Assembly (NCBI RefSeq): GCF_017875735.1
Contig: NZ_JAGGMZ010000001.1
Coordinates: forward strand, 1,860,001-1,924,000
Source of the DNA: Arthrobacter sp. CAN_C5
GTDB taxonomy: Bacteria > Actinomycetota > Actinomycetes > Actinomycetales > Micrococcaceae
Reading direction: 5' to 3'
Length of the DNA stretch: 64,000 nt
Part shown: piece by piece, positions 15,357-25,285 of the stretch
How positions within the stretch are numbered: the stretch's first letter is position 1
Layout: every line of letters begins with the position of its first letter
Notes under the pieces: model-generated
What the model was told of the DNA's origin: nothing
The model's input: the letters and a program-made list of their open reading frames with translations, nothing else
Database searches by the model: none
Program-made: the position numbers and the translations under genes

Positions 15357-16544
15357 CTAGAACCCGCTGACGATGACCAGCTCGTTACCCTCGGGGTCGG
15401 CAACACTCCAGCGCTTTGACGACTCCTCAAGGAGCCGACCACCGGCAGCGAGGCACGCAGCGAGTCGCGTCTGGACAAAATCCGACGGCACGGCGAGCTC
15501 GACATGGATCCGGTTGCGCTGGCGGCGCCGCGCCTCGTCCGTCGCGTCGAGTTCCTGAAACACCAGAACCGGATTCAGGCGCAACGGATCGAAGATATCG
15601 CTGATACCGTCCCGCCGGTCCGCGACGTATCCGAGCGCCCCACTCCAGAACGCACGCACCACGGGAAGATCCGCGGCGTCGAGGAACAGCTGGACGAAGC
15701 GTGGCAGCCCCGGATCGGCAACCGCGCCCAACCCGCGCGCAGCGCTCTGGAGCTTCATGGCGAGGTCAGTGAAGTCGACCCCATCGGTGTTGCCCTCCCA
15801 CCGGTCCTTTCCACTGTCCAGAATCACCAGTCCTGGCCGCAGGTCGATCAGCAAGGGAAAGCGCGCGGCGTTCGCCAGTGCCGCCGCTGCGGCGGCAAGG
15901 TCACGCTGCTGCGCTGGCGAGGTGATGCGGTAGCACGCCAGGGCGCTGAAGACTGCCTGCCAGTCGGCAGTCTCACTCCCCCCGCCCAACGTCGCGCCCG
16001 GCACCAGATCAACCTCGTTGCCGTCGGGATCCGTATGGCAGACCCCGTACGGTCCCGAGGATTCACCCAGACCTGCCTGTCCGACCGCCCCAGCCGGCCG
16101 CACGACGTCGAGATGGATGCGATTCCTCAAGGGTCGGGCCTCGGCCAAGGGCCGGATCCGCAGCGCCGGGTCGCGCTCCAACGGATCAGCCAGACCACGG
16201 TCCCCAGCGGGAACGTAGCCGAGGGCACGCTGCCAGAAGGTCCGGAGTTCTGACGGGTTCCCCGATTCAAACACGATGCTCAGGTGTTGGAGCCCCGCAG
16301 GGTCCCCGGCCAATCCGAGGTTCCGCGCGACGGCGGATACTGCCTCGGTGTGCCCGGCCGAATTCAGGCGTACCCGCACCCCTGTCGCGCGGAGGTCTAC
16401 TGCCGTCCCGGGTGAGAGCTCCACGATACGCCCGGCCAGCTCCGCACCCTCCACCAACGAGGGCGCAGCGAACCACGCCGTCGTGACGCCGTCCACCACC
16501 CGCCAATCCGTTCCGAGCCCTGCACTGCCTGTCCTCCCCGACAT
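15357..16544 (-). CDS. Duplicated PCD-like/VOC fusion protein
   Basis: A 395-residue protein with two repeats of one architecture: a degenerate pterin-carbinolamine dehydratase-like part (DWRVVDGVTTAWF ... VDLRATGVRVRL, about 1-75; WQAVFSALACYRI ... LLIDLRPGLVIL in the second half) followed by a VOC domain (FWQRALGYVPAGD ... RIHLDVV ... DPDGNEVDLVPG; FWSGALGYVADR ... RIHVELAV ... DPEGNELVIVSGF). The ATG at 16544 is chosen because GGAAGGGG precedes it. Substrate unknown; glyoxalase-like dioxygenase or binding roles are possible. Confidence 0.82.
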   Translation of the reverse strand: MSGRTGSAGLGTDWRVVDGVTTAWFAAPSLVEGAELAGRIVELSPGTAVDLRATGVRVRLNSAGHTEAVSAVARNLGLAGDPAGLQHLSIVFESGNPSELRTFWQRALGYVPAGDRGLADPLERDPALRIRPLAEARPLRNRIHLDVVRPAGAVGQAGLGESSGPYGVCHTDPDGNEVDLVPGATLGGGSETADWQAVFSALACYRITSPAQQRDLAAAAAALANAARFPLLIDLRPGLVILDSGKDRWEGNTDGVDFTDLAMKLQSAARGLGAVADPGLPRFVQLFLDAADLPVVRAFWSGALGYVADRRDGISDIFDPLRLNPVLVFQELDATDEARRRQRNRIHVELAVPSDFVQTRLAACLAAGGRLLEESSKRWSVADPEGNELVIVSGF

Positions 16545-16576
16545 TCTGCAACCCCTTCCAGACGTTCCTGCCCGAA

Positions 16577-18967
16577 TCACCCGCCGACGTAGGTCGCCAG
16601 ATGTTCACCGGTGAGTGTTGACTTGGCTGCGACGAGGTCGGCCGGCGTTCCCTCAAAGACCACCAGACCGCCGTCGTTGCCGGCTCCCGGACCCAGATCG
16701 ATGATCCAGTCGGCGTGAGCCATCACCGCCTGGTGGTGTTCAATCACGATGACCGATTTACCGGAGTCAACCAGCCGGTCCAGCAATCCGAGCAGGTTCT
16801 GGACGTCGGCAAGGTGGAGGCCTGTGGTCGGCTCGTCCAGCACGTAGACGTCGCCCTTGTCGGACATCTGGGTGGCTAGCTTGACACGCTGCCGCTCGCC
16901 CCCGGACAGGGTGGTGAGCGGCTGACCAAGGGTGAGGTACCCCAGACCCACGTCGACAAGTCGGTCGAGGATCTTGTGCGCGGCGGGTGTCTTGGCGTCC
17001 CCGTCGCTGAAGAACGCCTTCGCCTCGGTCATCGACATCGACAGCACCTCGGAAATGTTGCGGCCACCGAGGGTGTACTCCAGGACCGAGGCCTGGAATC
17101 TCCTGCCCTCGCAGTCCTCGCAGGTCGACTCGACCGTGGCCATGACGCCCAACTCGGTGAAAATGATTCCGGCGCCGTTGCAGGTGGGGCATGCGCCCTC
17201 GGAGTTGGAGCTGAACAGGGCAGGCTTCACCCCGTTGGACTTCGCGAAGGCCTTGCGGATCGGTTCCAGCAGCCCTGTGTACGTAGCGGGGTTGCTGCGA
17301 CGGGACCCCTTGATCGCGCCCTGGTCGATCACCACTACGCCGTCGCGGCCCGCCACCGACCCGTGGATCAGCGAACTCTTGCCCGAACCTGCCACCCCGG
17401 TGATGACGCACAGGACCCCCAGCGGAATGTCAACGTCCACGTCCTGCAGGTTGTGCATCGTGGCGTCACGTATCTCGAGCGTTCCCGACGGCGCCCGCAC
17501 CGTCTCCTTGACGGCGGCCCGGGCATCGAGGTGGCGGCCGGTGATTGTGTCACTGGTCCGCAGTCCGTCAACGGTTCCTTCGAAGCAGACGCTGCCGCCC
17601 TCGGTCCCGGCGCCGGGACCCAGATCAATCACGTGATCGGCGATGGCGATGGTTTCGGGTTTGTGCTCGACGACGAGCACCGTGTTTCCCTTGTCCCGCA
17701 GCTGGAGCAGCAGGCCGTTCATCCGTTCGATGTCGTGGGGGTGCAGGCCGATGGTCGGTTCGTCGAAGACATAGGTAATGTCGGTCAGGGACGACCCGAG
17801 GTGCCGGATCATCTTGGTCCGCTGCGCCTCTCCCCCGGACAGGGTGCCGGCCGGCCGGTCGAGGGACAGGTAACCCAGCCCAATTTCGGCGAACGAGTCG
17901 AGGAGGTGCTGCAGGCCCCGCAGCAGCGGTGCCACCGAAGGTTCGCCGAGGCCCCGCACCCAGGCCGCCAGCTCATCGATCTGCAGGACGCACAGATCGG
18001 CAATGTTTTTGCCCTGGATCTTCGACGACCGTGCCTCGGGGCTGAGCCGGGTGCCATGACACTCGGGGCACGGCTGGAAGGTGATGGCCCGTTCCACGAA
18101 AGCCCTGATGTGGGGCTGCATTGCTTCGACGTCCTTGGAAAGCATTGATTTCTGGATCTTCGGGATCACCCCCTCAAAAGTGAGGTTGATTCCCTCGACC
18201 TTGACCTTCGTCGGTTCCTTGTACAGGAGATCGTCGAGTTCCCTCTTGGTGAACTTCGCGAGCGGCTTGTCGATGTCGAATCCGGCGCCGGCGAAGATCC
18301 GGCCGTACCAGCCGTCCATGCTGTAGCCGGGGATGGTCAAGGCCCCCTCCCCCAGCGACTTGGTCTCGTCAAACAGCGCCTTGAGGTTAAAGTCCGACAC
18401 CGAACCCATGCCCTCGCAGCGCGGGCACATCCCGCCCAGGTAGACCGCGTCTTTGACGACGCTCTTCTCGACCCTGCCGCCCTTGTCTGTGCTCATCACC
18501 CCGCTCGCCTTCCTGGTGGGGACGTTGAAGGAGAACGCCGTCGGTGGCCCCACATAGGGGGACCCCAGTCGGCTGAACAGGATCCTGAGCATGGCGTTGG
18601 CATCGGTGGCCGTGCCGACGGTCGACCGGGGGTTGGCGCCCATCCGCTCCTGGTCGACGATGATCGCCGTGGTTAGACCCTCCAGGTGGTCGACGTCGGG
18701 CCGGGCCAGATTCGGCATGAATCCCTGCACGAACGCGCTGTAGGTCTCATTGATCATCCGCTGCGACTCGGCGGCGATGGTGGCGAACACCAATGAGCTT
18801 TTCCCGGATCCCGAGACGCCGGTGAACACGCTCAGCCGGCGCTTCGGTATCTCCACGGAAACGTCCTTGAGGTTGTTCTCGCGGGCACCCTGTACCCGGA
18901 TCAGGTCGTGCTGATCCGCCGTGTGTGAGGCAGAGGGAGGAGTTTCGGTCCCCGTCGGCGTGCTCAT
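16577..18967 (-). CDS. UvrA-like excinuclease/ABC ATPase (UvrA2 type)
   Basis: A 796-residue UvrA-family ATPase, shorter than housekeeping UvrA (about 950) because the UvrB-binding part of the N-terminus is reduced. It has two ABC modules: Walker A GVSGSGKSS (50-58) and GVAGSGKSS; signatures LSGGEAQR and LSGGERQR; and paired cysteine motifs CPRCEGMG, CPECHGTR, CPTCNGAG and CEDCEGRR for zinc. Paralogues of this class are linked to resistance to DNA-binding drugs and damage tolerance. It ends beyond the PCD/VOC start and may be first in that transcript. Confidence 0.9.
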   Translation of the reverse strand: MSTPTGTETPPSASHTADQHDLIRVQGARENNLKDVSVEIPKRRLSVFTGVSGSGKSSLVFATIAAESQRMINETYSAFVQGFMPNLARPDVDHLEGLTTAIIVDQERMGANPRSTVGTATDANAMLRILFSRLGSPYVGPPTAFSFNVPTRKASGVMSTDKGGRVEKSVVKDAVYLGGMCPRCEGMGSVSDFNLKALFDETKSLGEGALTIPGYSMDGWYGRIFAGAGFDIDKPLAKFTKRELDDLLYKEPTKVKVEGINLTFEGVIPKIQKSMLSKDVEAMQPHIRAFVERAITFQPCPECHGTRLSPEARSSKIQGKNIADLCVLQIDELAAWVRGLGEPSVAPLLRGLQHLLDSFAEIGLGYLSLDRPAGTLSGGEAQRTKMIRHLGSSLTDITYVFDEPTIGLHPHDIERMNGLLLQLRDKGNTVLVVEHKPETIAIADHVIDLGPGAGTEGGSVCFEGTVDGLRTSDTITGRHLDARAAVKETVRAPSGTLEIRDATMHNLQDVDVDIPLGVLCVITGVAGSGKSSLIHGSVAGRDGVVVIDQGAIKGSRRSNPATYTGLLEPIRKAFAKSNGVKPALFSSNSEGACPTCNGAGIIFTELGVMATVESTCEDCEGRRFQASVLEYTLGGRNISEVLSMSMTEAKAFFSDGDAKTPAAHKILDRLVDVGLGYLTLGQPLTTLSGGERQRVKLATQMSDKGDVYVLDEPTTGLHLADVQNLLGLLDRLVDSGKSVIVIEHHQAVMAHADWIIDLGPGAGNDGGLVVFEGTPADLVAAKSTLTGEHLATYVGG

Positions 18968-19094
18968 GGTGTCTCCTCCTGGCGTTTGCCCCGTGCGCCG
19001 GTGCCAGACGGCGTCGTCGGCCTGGTGCTTTCCACCATCACACTACGACTGATTCTGCTGCAGAGGTCGGTTCGGTGGCAACGCTCTGATGGGT

Positions 19095-19199
19095 TCAGCC
19101 GAGATCGTTGATCCGGACCAGATGTCCTGACGGGTCGCGATAGAAGGCGAGACTGGCATCCGGTTCCTGCCGCGCACCGTTGTCCAGCAGTCGAGGTCT
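19095..19199 (-). pseudogene. VOC/glyoxalase C-terminal remnant
   Basis: On the minus strand an open stretch of about 35 codons ends ASLAFYRDPSGHLVRINDLG before a TGA at 19095-19097. FYRDPSGHLV is the typical last strand of a VOC domain, with the metal-binding acid normally after it. No start or N-terminal half is present, so this is a leftover piece of a lost gene. Confidence 0.5.
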
Positions 19200-19217
19200 G
19201 GGGCTTACCCTTGCGAT

Positions 19218-20660
19218 ATGAAGAGCACTAGCCCGTGGCGCTGGACGTCGAGCATCCGCGTGCGGATCGTCGCGGTGGTCGTCGTGCTCCTGGTCCTCTC
19301 CTCGGTGGGGTCGGTGCTGTTGCTTCGCCTGGTCCTGTTTGAACGGCTCAATGAAGAGATCGGCACCAGTCTGGATCGTGAGGCGGAGGAGTTCCGGCTG
19401 CTCGCCGGCGGCGTCGACCCGAGAACCGGTGAACCGTTCGGTGAGGACCTCTCAGCCATTTTCGATGTCTACTTCTCCCGCGAGATTGCCGACGAGGGTG
19501 AGACGCTGCTGGCCTTCCTGGACGGCGAACTGTACGAATCCCGGCGGGCGCCGCAGGTGCCCGATCCTGGGGAGTTCCGCAGCACTGTTCAGTACTGGCT
19601 GGGGCTGGAGGAGATGGCAAAGGGGACCATCGACACGCCGGCCGGGCAGACCAGCTACGTGGCAGTGCCGTTCGAGGGGGATCCCTTCGACGGTATTTTC
19701 GTGGTCGCGAACTTCCCCGCCAATGAGCAGAGCGAAATCGACCAGGCGGTCCAGACGCAGCTGGTGGTCCAGCTGGGCACCACCATTCTGGCGTCGCTTC
19801 TCAGCCTGGCCCTTGCCGGGCGGGTACTTCGCCCCCTGAAGTCCCTGGCGGAGACCGCGCGGATCATTTCAGACACCGATCTCAGCCGGCGGATCGACAC
19901 CACGGGCAAGGACGAGGCATCCCAGATAGCTGACGCTTTCAACGACATGCTGGCACGGCTTGAACAGTCTTTCACCACCCAGCGGCAGTTCCTCGACGAC
20001 ACCAGCCACGAGCTGAGGACACCCCTCACAGTGATCCGCGGGCAGATGGAGTTGATCGATCTCGACGAGACCCCCGAAGAGCGAGCCGAAACGGTTGCTC
20101 TGGTCACCGACGAGGTGGACCGGATGACCCAGATCGTCTCCGACCTGTTCGTTCTGGCCCGCGCCGAGCGGCCGGACTTCCTGGCCCTCGACCGGGTCGA
20201 GGTGCGGGAGCTGGTGCTGGGCGTGTACCGGAAGATGACGGCCCTCGCCGCCCGGGACTGGCAGGTCCACGCCCCCGAGCCGACGGTCACTCTTGCGGAC
20301 CGACATCGGGTGACGCAGGCGCTCCTCCAGCTGGCAGACAATGCGGTCAAGTTCACGGAGGCCGGCGCCACCATCCGCCTCGACGCCGAGGTATCGCCCC
20401 AGGCGGTACGGCTGTGGGTGATGGACTCCGGACCCGGCATTCCCGCACAGGACGCGGACCAGATCTTCACCCGTTTCAAGCGGGGCTCCGGACGCAATAC
20501 CGCGAAAACCGGCGGCGCCGGTCTGGGCCTGTCAATCGTGGCCGCGATTGCCGAAGCTCACGGCGGCAGCGCGTCGCTGGTGACACGACCGGGCTGGGGA
20601 GCATGCTTCGAAATACTGCTCCCCCGCCCCGCCGAGTTGCCGCCGGCAAACCCCGGCTAG
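19218..20660 (+). CDS. Sensor histidine kinase (orphan)
   Basis: A 480-residue membrane kinase: first transmembrane helix at about 17-38, an extracytoplasmic sensor of about 140 residues, a second helix near 178-197, HAMP (RVLRPLKSLAETARIIS ... DEASQIADAFNDML), H-box HELRTPLTVIRGQ, N-box QLADNAVKFT, G1 DSGPGIP and G2 GAGLGLSIV. It should autophosphorylate on the H-box histidine. No response regulator gene is adjacent, so its partner is elsewhere. Confidence 0.9.
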   Translation: MKSTSPWRWTSSIRVRIVAVVVVLLVLSSVGSVLLLRLVLFERLNEEIGTSLDREAEEFRLLAGGVDPRTGEPFGEDLSAIFDVYFSREIADEGETLLAFLDGELYESRRAPQVPDPGEFRSTVQYWLGLEEMAKGTIDTPAGQTSYVAVPFEGDPFDGIFVVANFPANEQSEIDQAVQTQLVVQLGTTILASLLSLALAGRVLRPLKSLAETARIISDTDLSRRIDTTGKDEASQIADAFNDMLARLEQSFTTQRQFLDDTSHELRTPLTVIRGQMELIDLDETPEERAETVALVTDEVDRMTQIVSDLFVLARAERPDFLALDRVEVRELVLGVYRKMTALAARDWQVHAPEPTVTLADRHRVTQALLQLADNAVKFTEAGATIRLDAEVSPQAVRLWVMDSGPGIPAQDADQIFTRFKRGSGRNTAKTGGAGLGLSIVAAIAEAHGGSASLVTRPGWGACFEILLPRPAELPPANPG

Positions 20661-20664
20661 ACCA

Positions 20665-22734
20665 TCAGGCCGGCTGGTTCCGCGATGTGGGCAGGTAGGT
20701 CGCCCACCACTGCAGGATGTGCTCGAACCGCTGCCGGCGATGCCACGGCGATCCTGCCCGCGACAGTTCGTGGGTCTCCCCCGGGAAGACCAACAGCTCG
20801 GTGGGCACGCCCCGCAGCTTCAGCGCCGTGTAATAGCGTTGTGCCTGCTCCAGCGGGCAGCGCAGATCCTCCTCCGAATGCACCACGAAGGTGGGAGTCT
20901 GCACCTTGTCCACCTGCGCAAAGGGGTTCTGTGCCTTGATCTGCTCCGGATCGGACCCGGTGTACGCGTCGGAGAAGAACCAGCCAATGTCCGACGACCC
21001 GACAAAGGATGGCGGGTCAAGGTACCCGCGCTCCACCACTGCCGCAGTGAACCGGTGGTCCTGGGAGATGGTCCACGCGGTCAGATAGCCTCCATAGGAT
21101 CCACCCATCACTCCCAGCCGTTCCCGGTCCATCGCCGGGTACTTCTCCAGGGCACCCTCGAGGAAGCCCAACACGTCCTGCAGGTCGACGGTGCCCATGG
21201 CTCCCTTGATGACGCGACCGTGCTCCTGCCCGTAGCCCGCAGCACCGCGCGGATTGCACATCACCACGGCGTAGCCGGCATCGACGTACACCTGGGCCTC
21301 ATCAAAGTATCCCCAGCCATACTGGGCGAACGGGCCGCCGTGGATGTTCAGCAGAACCGGATGGGGGCCCTCCCCCGCGGGTTCGAGGACCCACCCGTGC
21401 ACCGGGTGACCGTCGCTTGCGGTGAAGGTCTCCTCCACCGGTGTGACCACCGTGGTCTGGTCCCGCAGGTCGTTGGAGAAATCGGTCAGCGGGGACAGGG
21501 TTCCGCCGGACACCACCGCGACGTCGCCCATGGTGTGCGCGTCGGTATAGGCAGCGACGACCACGTCGCCGGCCGCTGCCGCGCCCGTGATGATCAGCTC
21601 GCCGTCGGCAAGCTCCGTCAGCGTTCCATCAGCTGACACCTCCAGGAGGGTTCCCTTCCCCCGGGTGCGGTTGAAGACGAGCACCGAGTCAGCACCGCGG
21701 GGCACCATGTCGCCGACCTCCCCGAGGTCGACCGTCTCGGCGTCGGTGAGGGCACGGGCCTCGCCGGGCGCGTCCACCGGTGCGACGTAGAGGGCGGTGT
21801 TCCTGGCGAGGAAGTCGAGTCCGTCCTCGGACAGGTCACTGCCCAGGAAGAAGAGCCATTTCCCGTCGAGGCTTTCCACCGGCCGGTTGCAGCCGAGCCG
21901 GGTGCCTGCGCCGTTGTTGGTCAGCCGGGACAGGCCGGTTCCGTCCACCGCCATCGAGTGAACGTCGGTGTACAGGGTGGTGTCGGCCTCCGGGTGCAGC
22001 GCCGCAGTGAAGAGGATCCGCTGCCCGTCGCGGGAGAACACCGGCTCGTTGTGGTCGGCATTGGCGGTGGTCAGCTGGACTGCGGTGGGGAGACCCTTGG
22101 AGCCAGCCCCTGCCGACTCACCAGCCCCCGCCGATCCGCCAGCTGCCTCCGAGCTCTCGGCCGCCTCAGCCTCCTTGGCACGGCCGACCGCTTCCACGAA
22201 GGGTGCGGCATCCAGGTCCGGTAGCTCGAGCACAAAAATGTGGTTGCGCTTGTCCACCGAGTAGCCCAGCCCGTTCATGCGGTATTTGAACGTAGTGATT
22301 CGGCGTGGGTCTTCAAGACCGGGCCCGACGCCGTCGACGGTTCCGTACCGGCCATGCTCGGGCACCCGTGAGGTGAAGGCGATCTTCGACGAATCCGGCG
22401 AGAAACTGAACGCTCCGACGCCCATTTTCTGATCGGTCAGAGGCTGCGGTTCGCCACCGCGGCTGTCCACCATCATCAGCTGTGGCTTGCCGCCTGGGGC
22501 TGACCGAAGGAACGCGAGGAGCCGGCCATCGGGCGAGTACTGCGGTGCCGTGTCGCGGAATCCGCGGGTCAGCCGGCGGGCGACGCCACCGGAGACGGGG
22601 AGGTCCCACAGTTGTCCGACGTAGGAGTCGGCCTGAAAATCGGGTCGGGTCACCGAGACGACGCAGTGCTGCGCGTCGGGTGAGAGTGACGGTGAACTTA
22701 CGGACTGGAGAAGGTTCAGCTCATGTGGTTTCAC
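20665..22734 (-). CDS. S9 family prolyl oligopeptidase-like peptidase
   Basis: A 689-residue protein with an N-terminal WD40-like beta-propeller (repeats such as PQYSPDGRLLAFL and FSFSPDSSKIAFT) and a C-terminal peptidase domain. The nucleophile lies in GVMGGSYGGYLTAW, the acid in HSEEDLRCPLEQA and the histidine in PGETHELSRAG. A Ser/Ala/Gly-rich insert near 190-215 is a linker. No signal peptide, so cytosolic degradation of short peptides (acylaminoacyl- or dipeptidyl-peptidase type) is likely. Confidence 0.9.
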   Translation of the reverse strand: MKPHELNLLQSVSSPSLSPDAQHCVVSVTRPDFQADSYVGQLWDLPVSGGVARRLTRGFRDTAPQYSPDGRLLAFLRSAPGGKPQLMMVDSRGGEPQPLTDQKMGVGAFSFSPDSSKIAFTSRVPEHGRYGTVDGVGPGLEDPRRITTFKYRMNGLGYSVDKRNHIFVLELPDLDAAPFVEAVGRAKEAEAAESSEAAGGSAGAGESAGAGSKGLPTAVQLTTANADHNEPVFSRDGQRILFTAALHPEADTTLYTDVHSMAVDGTGLSRLTNNGAGTRLGCNRPVESLDGKWLFFLGSDLSEDGLDFLARNTALYVAPVDAPGEARALTDAETVDLGEVGDMVPRGADSVLVFNRTRGKGTLLEVSADGTLTELADGELIITGAAAAGDVVVAAYTDAHTMGDVAVVSGGTLSPLTDFSNDLRDQTTVVTPVEETFTASDGHPVHGWVLEPAGEGPHPVLLNIHGGPFAQYGWGYFDEAQVYVDAGYAVVMCNPRGAAGYGQEHGRVIKGAMGTVDLQDVLGFLEGALEKYPAMDRERLGVMGGSYGGYLTAWTISQDHRFTAAVVERGYLDPPSFVGSSDIGWFFSDAYTGSDPEQIKAQNPFAQVDKVQTPTFVVHSEEDLRCPLEQAQRYYTALKLRGVPTELLVFPGETHELSRAGSPWHRRQRFEHILQWWATYLPTSRNQPA

Positions 22735-22810
22735 AGGTTCGAGACTAGATCAGTCATCGGGACTTCCCAATTCGGGCACGTGGGCACTGTGCCGGCCCTA
22801 GGATGAAGGC

Positions 22811-23683
22811 ATGCCCCACCTTCCGGAGAACGTTCTGCGCTGCCCTGTGTGCGAGGCGAAGCTGGAACTGTCGACAGCGGGCCGGACCCTCGGATGCGCG
22901 TCGGGGCACCGGTTCGACGCGGCGAAGCAGGGGTACTTCAACCTGCTCACCGGCCGGGGCACCGCGTTCCAGCCCGATACCGCCGCAATGGTGCAGGCCC
23001 GGACCGACTTCCTCGGAGCCGGCCACTACGACCGCCTCCGGGAGGAGGTATCGGCCCTGGCACAGCGGCAGGTCGCTGCACCGCGGGTGATCCTGGACGC
23101 CGGAGCCGGCACCGGCTACTACCTTCACGGACTGCGCCGCGGACACGACGACACCTCCCTGCTCGCCCTGGACATCTCCAAGTTCGCCTTGCGCCGTGCC
23201 GCCCGGCTTCTCGACGACGACGGCGTGTGCCTCGTCTGGGACGTCTGGCGCCCCCTGCCCATCCAGAATGGAGTGGTCGACCTCCTGACGAACATCTTCG
23301 CCCCCCGCAATCCTGAGGAGTTCCACCGGGTACTGCGGCCGGACGGCGTGCTGGTGGTGGTGACTCCCCTCCCCGGTCATCTGGCGGAGATCGCCGACGA
23401 TGCGGGACTGCTCGAGGTGCCCGAAGACAAGGCCGGCGGGGTGTCTGCCACGCTGGCCGGCTTGTTCCACGAGATTGAGGCGGTGGCTGTTGACTACCAG
23501 CTGCGGCTCTCACGGGCCGACGTCTACAACGCTGCCCTGATGGGTCCGGCGGGACACCACCTGGACCCGGTCGGGCTCTCGGCCCGGCTCGCCGGCCTAC
23601 CGGAGTGGACTGCGGCAAGCGCTCGTTTCACCGTCCAGGTTTTCAGGAGGTCAGCGGGGAGTGCGACCCTTGCGGATCTATAA
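22811..23683 (+). CDS. RlmA-type 23S rRNA methyltransferase family protein
   Basis: A 290-residue protein with the RlmA/TlrB layout: an N-terminal zinc motif (CPVCEAKLEL ... CASGHRFD, residues 11-36), KQGYFNLLTGRG, then a Rossmann SAM domain (VILDAGAGTGYYLHGL). The LLTNIFAPRNPEEFHRVLRPDGVLVVVTP block is shared with these enzymes, which methylate N1 of a guanosine in helix 35 of 23S rRNA and can affect macrolide sensitivity. The exact base cannot be told from sequence. Confidence 0.82.
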   Translation: MPHLPENVLRCPVCEAKLELSTAGRTLGCASGHRFDAAKQGYFNLLTGRGTAFQPDTAAMVQARTDFLGAGHYDRLREEVSALAQRQVAAPRVILDAGAGTGYYLHGLRRGHDDTSLLALDISKFALRRAARLLDDDGVCLVWDVWRPLPIQNGVVDLLTNIFAPRNPEEFHRVLRPDGVLVVVTPLPGHLAEIADDAGLLEVPEDKAGGVSATLAGLFHEIEAVAVDYQLRLSRADVYNAALMGPAGHHLDPVGLSARLAGLPEWTAASARFTVQVFRRSAGSATLADL

Positions 23684-23787
23684 CAACCGCTCTGCCGGGC
23701 CTCCCATCCCTAGGTTTCGCCCCTCCGCTTTGGCATGATGGAGGTACGCAATACGCGCCCAATGGCGCCCTAGCCCGAGGGGAAGAC

Positions 23788-24267
23788 ATGTTTGAGTGGC
23801 TTATGGAGAACGGCTGGATACTCTGGCTCGTCCTGTTCCTGGGGCTTGCCGCTGTGGAAACCCTGACTCTGGACCTGTTCTTCATCATGATGGCCATGGG
23901 CGCCCTCGCCGCCATGATCAGCACCTTCATCGGGGCGGCGTTCTTCCTGCAGGTCGTGGTGTTCTGCGTGGTGTCCCTGCTCATGGTTCTGGTGGTCCGG
24001 CCGGTTGCCCTGAAACATTTGAAGCGGGGCTCTCCCGAACAACTGAGCAACATTGACCGGCTCATCGGCGAATCAGCGTTGACCCTCGACGTGGTGACTG
24101 GGGAATCCGGCACGGTGAAGATCGGCGGGGACACCTGGTCCGCCCGGACGGTCGACGGCTCTCTGATTCCTGCCGGCGAACGGGTGGCAGTGTCCCGAAT
24201 CGACGGGGCTACCGCCCTGATCTCAGCACCCGCCCAGCCGAAAGCCGCCGACTCCGGCGCGGTCTAG
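23788..24267 (+). CDS. NfeD-like membrane protein
   Basis: A 159-residue protein with two or three transmembrane segments (about 8-28 and 34-72) and a C-terminal OB-fold domain (LIGESALTLDVV..GESGTVKIGGDTWSAR, with ERVAVSRIDGATALI). This is the short NfeD form, which partners with SPFH proteins in membrane domains. ATG at 23788 follows GAGGGGAAG. The SPFH gene lies 82 bases downstream and is the expected operon partner. Confidence 0.88.
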   Translation: MFEWLMENGWILWLVLFLGLAAVETLTLDLFFIMMAMGALAAMISTFIGAAFFLQVVVFCVVSLLMVLVVRPVALKHLKRGSPEQLSNIDRLIGESALTLDVVTGESGTVKIGGDTWSARTVDGSLIPAGERVAVSRIDGATALISAPAQPKAADSGAV

Positions 24268-24349
24268 GCTTCACCCCCAACCGTCCACTTATCCCAGTGC
24301 CACTTACCCGTGACACTGAACCTGTGCCATCAACCTCAAAGGGGAACAC

Positions 24350-25285
24350 ATGCCTAGCGACGCAGGGGCAATCGGACTGACAGTCGTCCTGATTGCCCTG
24401 ATCATCTTCGTCCTGATCGTGCTGGTTAAATCGGTGCGGATCATTCCGCAGGCTCGCGCTGGCGTGGTGGAACGGCTGGGAAAGTACCAGCGGACCCTCC
24501 AGCCCGGCCTGACGATCCTGATCCCCTTTGTGGACCGGTTGCTGCCCCTGCTGGATCTGCGCGAGCAGGTGGTGTCTTTCCCACCACAGCCGGTCATCAC
24601 CGAAGACAACCTGGTGGTATCGATTGACACGGTGGTCTATTTCCAGGTCACCGACCCGCGGGCGGCGACCTACGAGATCGCCAATTACATCCAGGCCGTT
24701 GAACAGTTGACCACCACCACCCTGCGTAACGTCGTCGGTGGCCTGAACCTTGAAGAGGCGCTGACCTCCCGTGACCAGATTAACGGGCAGCTGCGTGGAG
24801 TGCTCGACGAAGCCACCGGCCGGTGGGGCATCCGCGTTTCCCGGGTGGAACTGAAGGCCATCGATCCTCCCCTGTCCATCCAGGACTCGATGGAGAAGCA
24901 GATGCGTGCCGAGCGGGACCGTCGCGCGGCCATCCTGACCGCCGAAGGCACCAAGCAGTCCCAGATTCTCACCGCCGAAGGTCAGCGGCAGGCAGCGATC
25001 CTCGCCGCGGAAGGTGACGCGAAGGCAGCCATCCTGCGCGCCGACGGTGAGTCCCAGGCCATTCAGAAGGTCTTCGACGCCATCCACAAGGGCAACCCGA
25101 CCCAGAAACTCCTGGCCTACCAGTACCTCCAGACCCTTCCGAAGCTCGCCGAAGGGTCATCCAACAAACTGTGGATCATTCCCAGCGAGGTCGGAGAAGC
25201 GCTCAAGGGGATCGGTAACGTCCTCGGCAACACGACCGCTGACGCTCCCGACGGCGAAAGCACCTCGCCCACCTACAGCCCCTAG
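24350..25285 (+). CDS. SPFH/band 7 domain protein (stomatin-like)
   Basis: A 311-residue protein with one N-terminal membrane anchor (about 6-28), then the SPFH domain: VVERLGKYQRTLQPGLTILIPFVDRLL ... DLREQVVSFPPQPVITEDNLVVSIDTVVYF, followed by a coiled-coil rich in Glu/Ala/Arg (AEGTKQSQILTAEGQRQAA region) and a short tail. With NfeD it forms the stomatin-STOPP pair that organises membrane domains and protease access. The start has AAAGGGGAACAC upstream. Confidence 0.9.
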   Translation: MPSDAGAIGLTVVLIALIIFVLIVLVKSVRIIPQARAGVVERLGKYQRTLQPGLTILIPFVDRLLPLLDLREQVVSFPPQPVITEDNLVVSIDTVVYFQVTDPRAATYEIANYIQAVEQLTTTTLRNVVGGLNLEEALTSRDQINGQLRGVLDEATGRWGIRVSRVELKAIDPPLSIQDSMEKQMRAERDRRAAILTAEGTKQSQILTAEGQRQAAILAAEGDAKAAILRADGESQAIQKVFDAIHKGNPTQKLLAYQYLQTLPKLAEGSSNKLWIIPSEVGEALKGIGNVLGNTTADAPDGESTSPTYSP

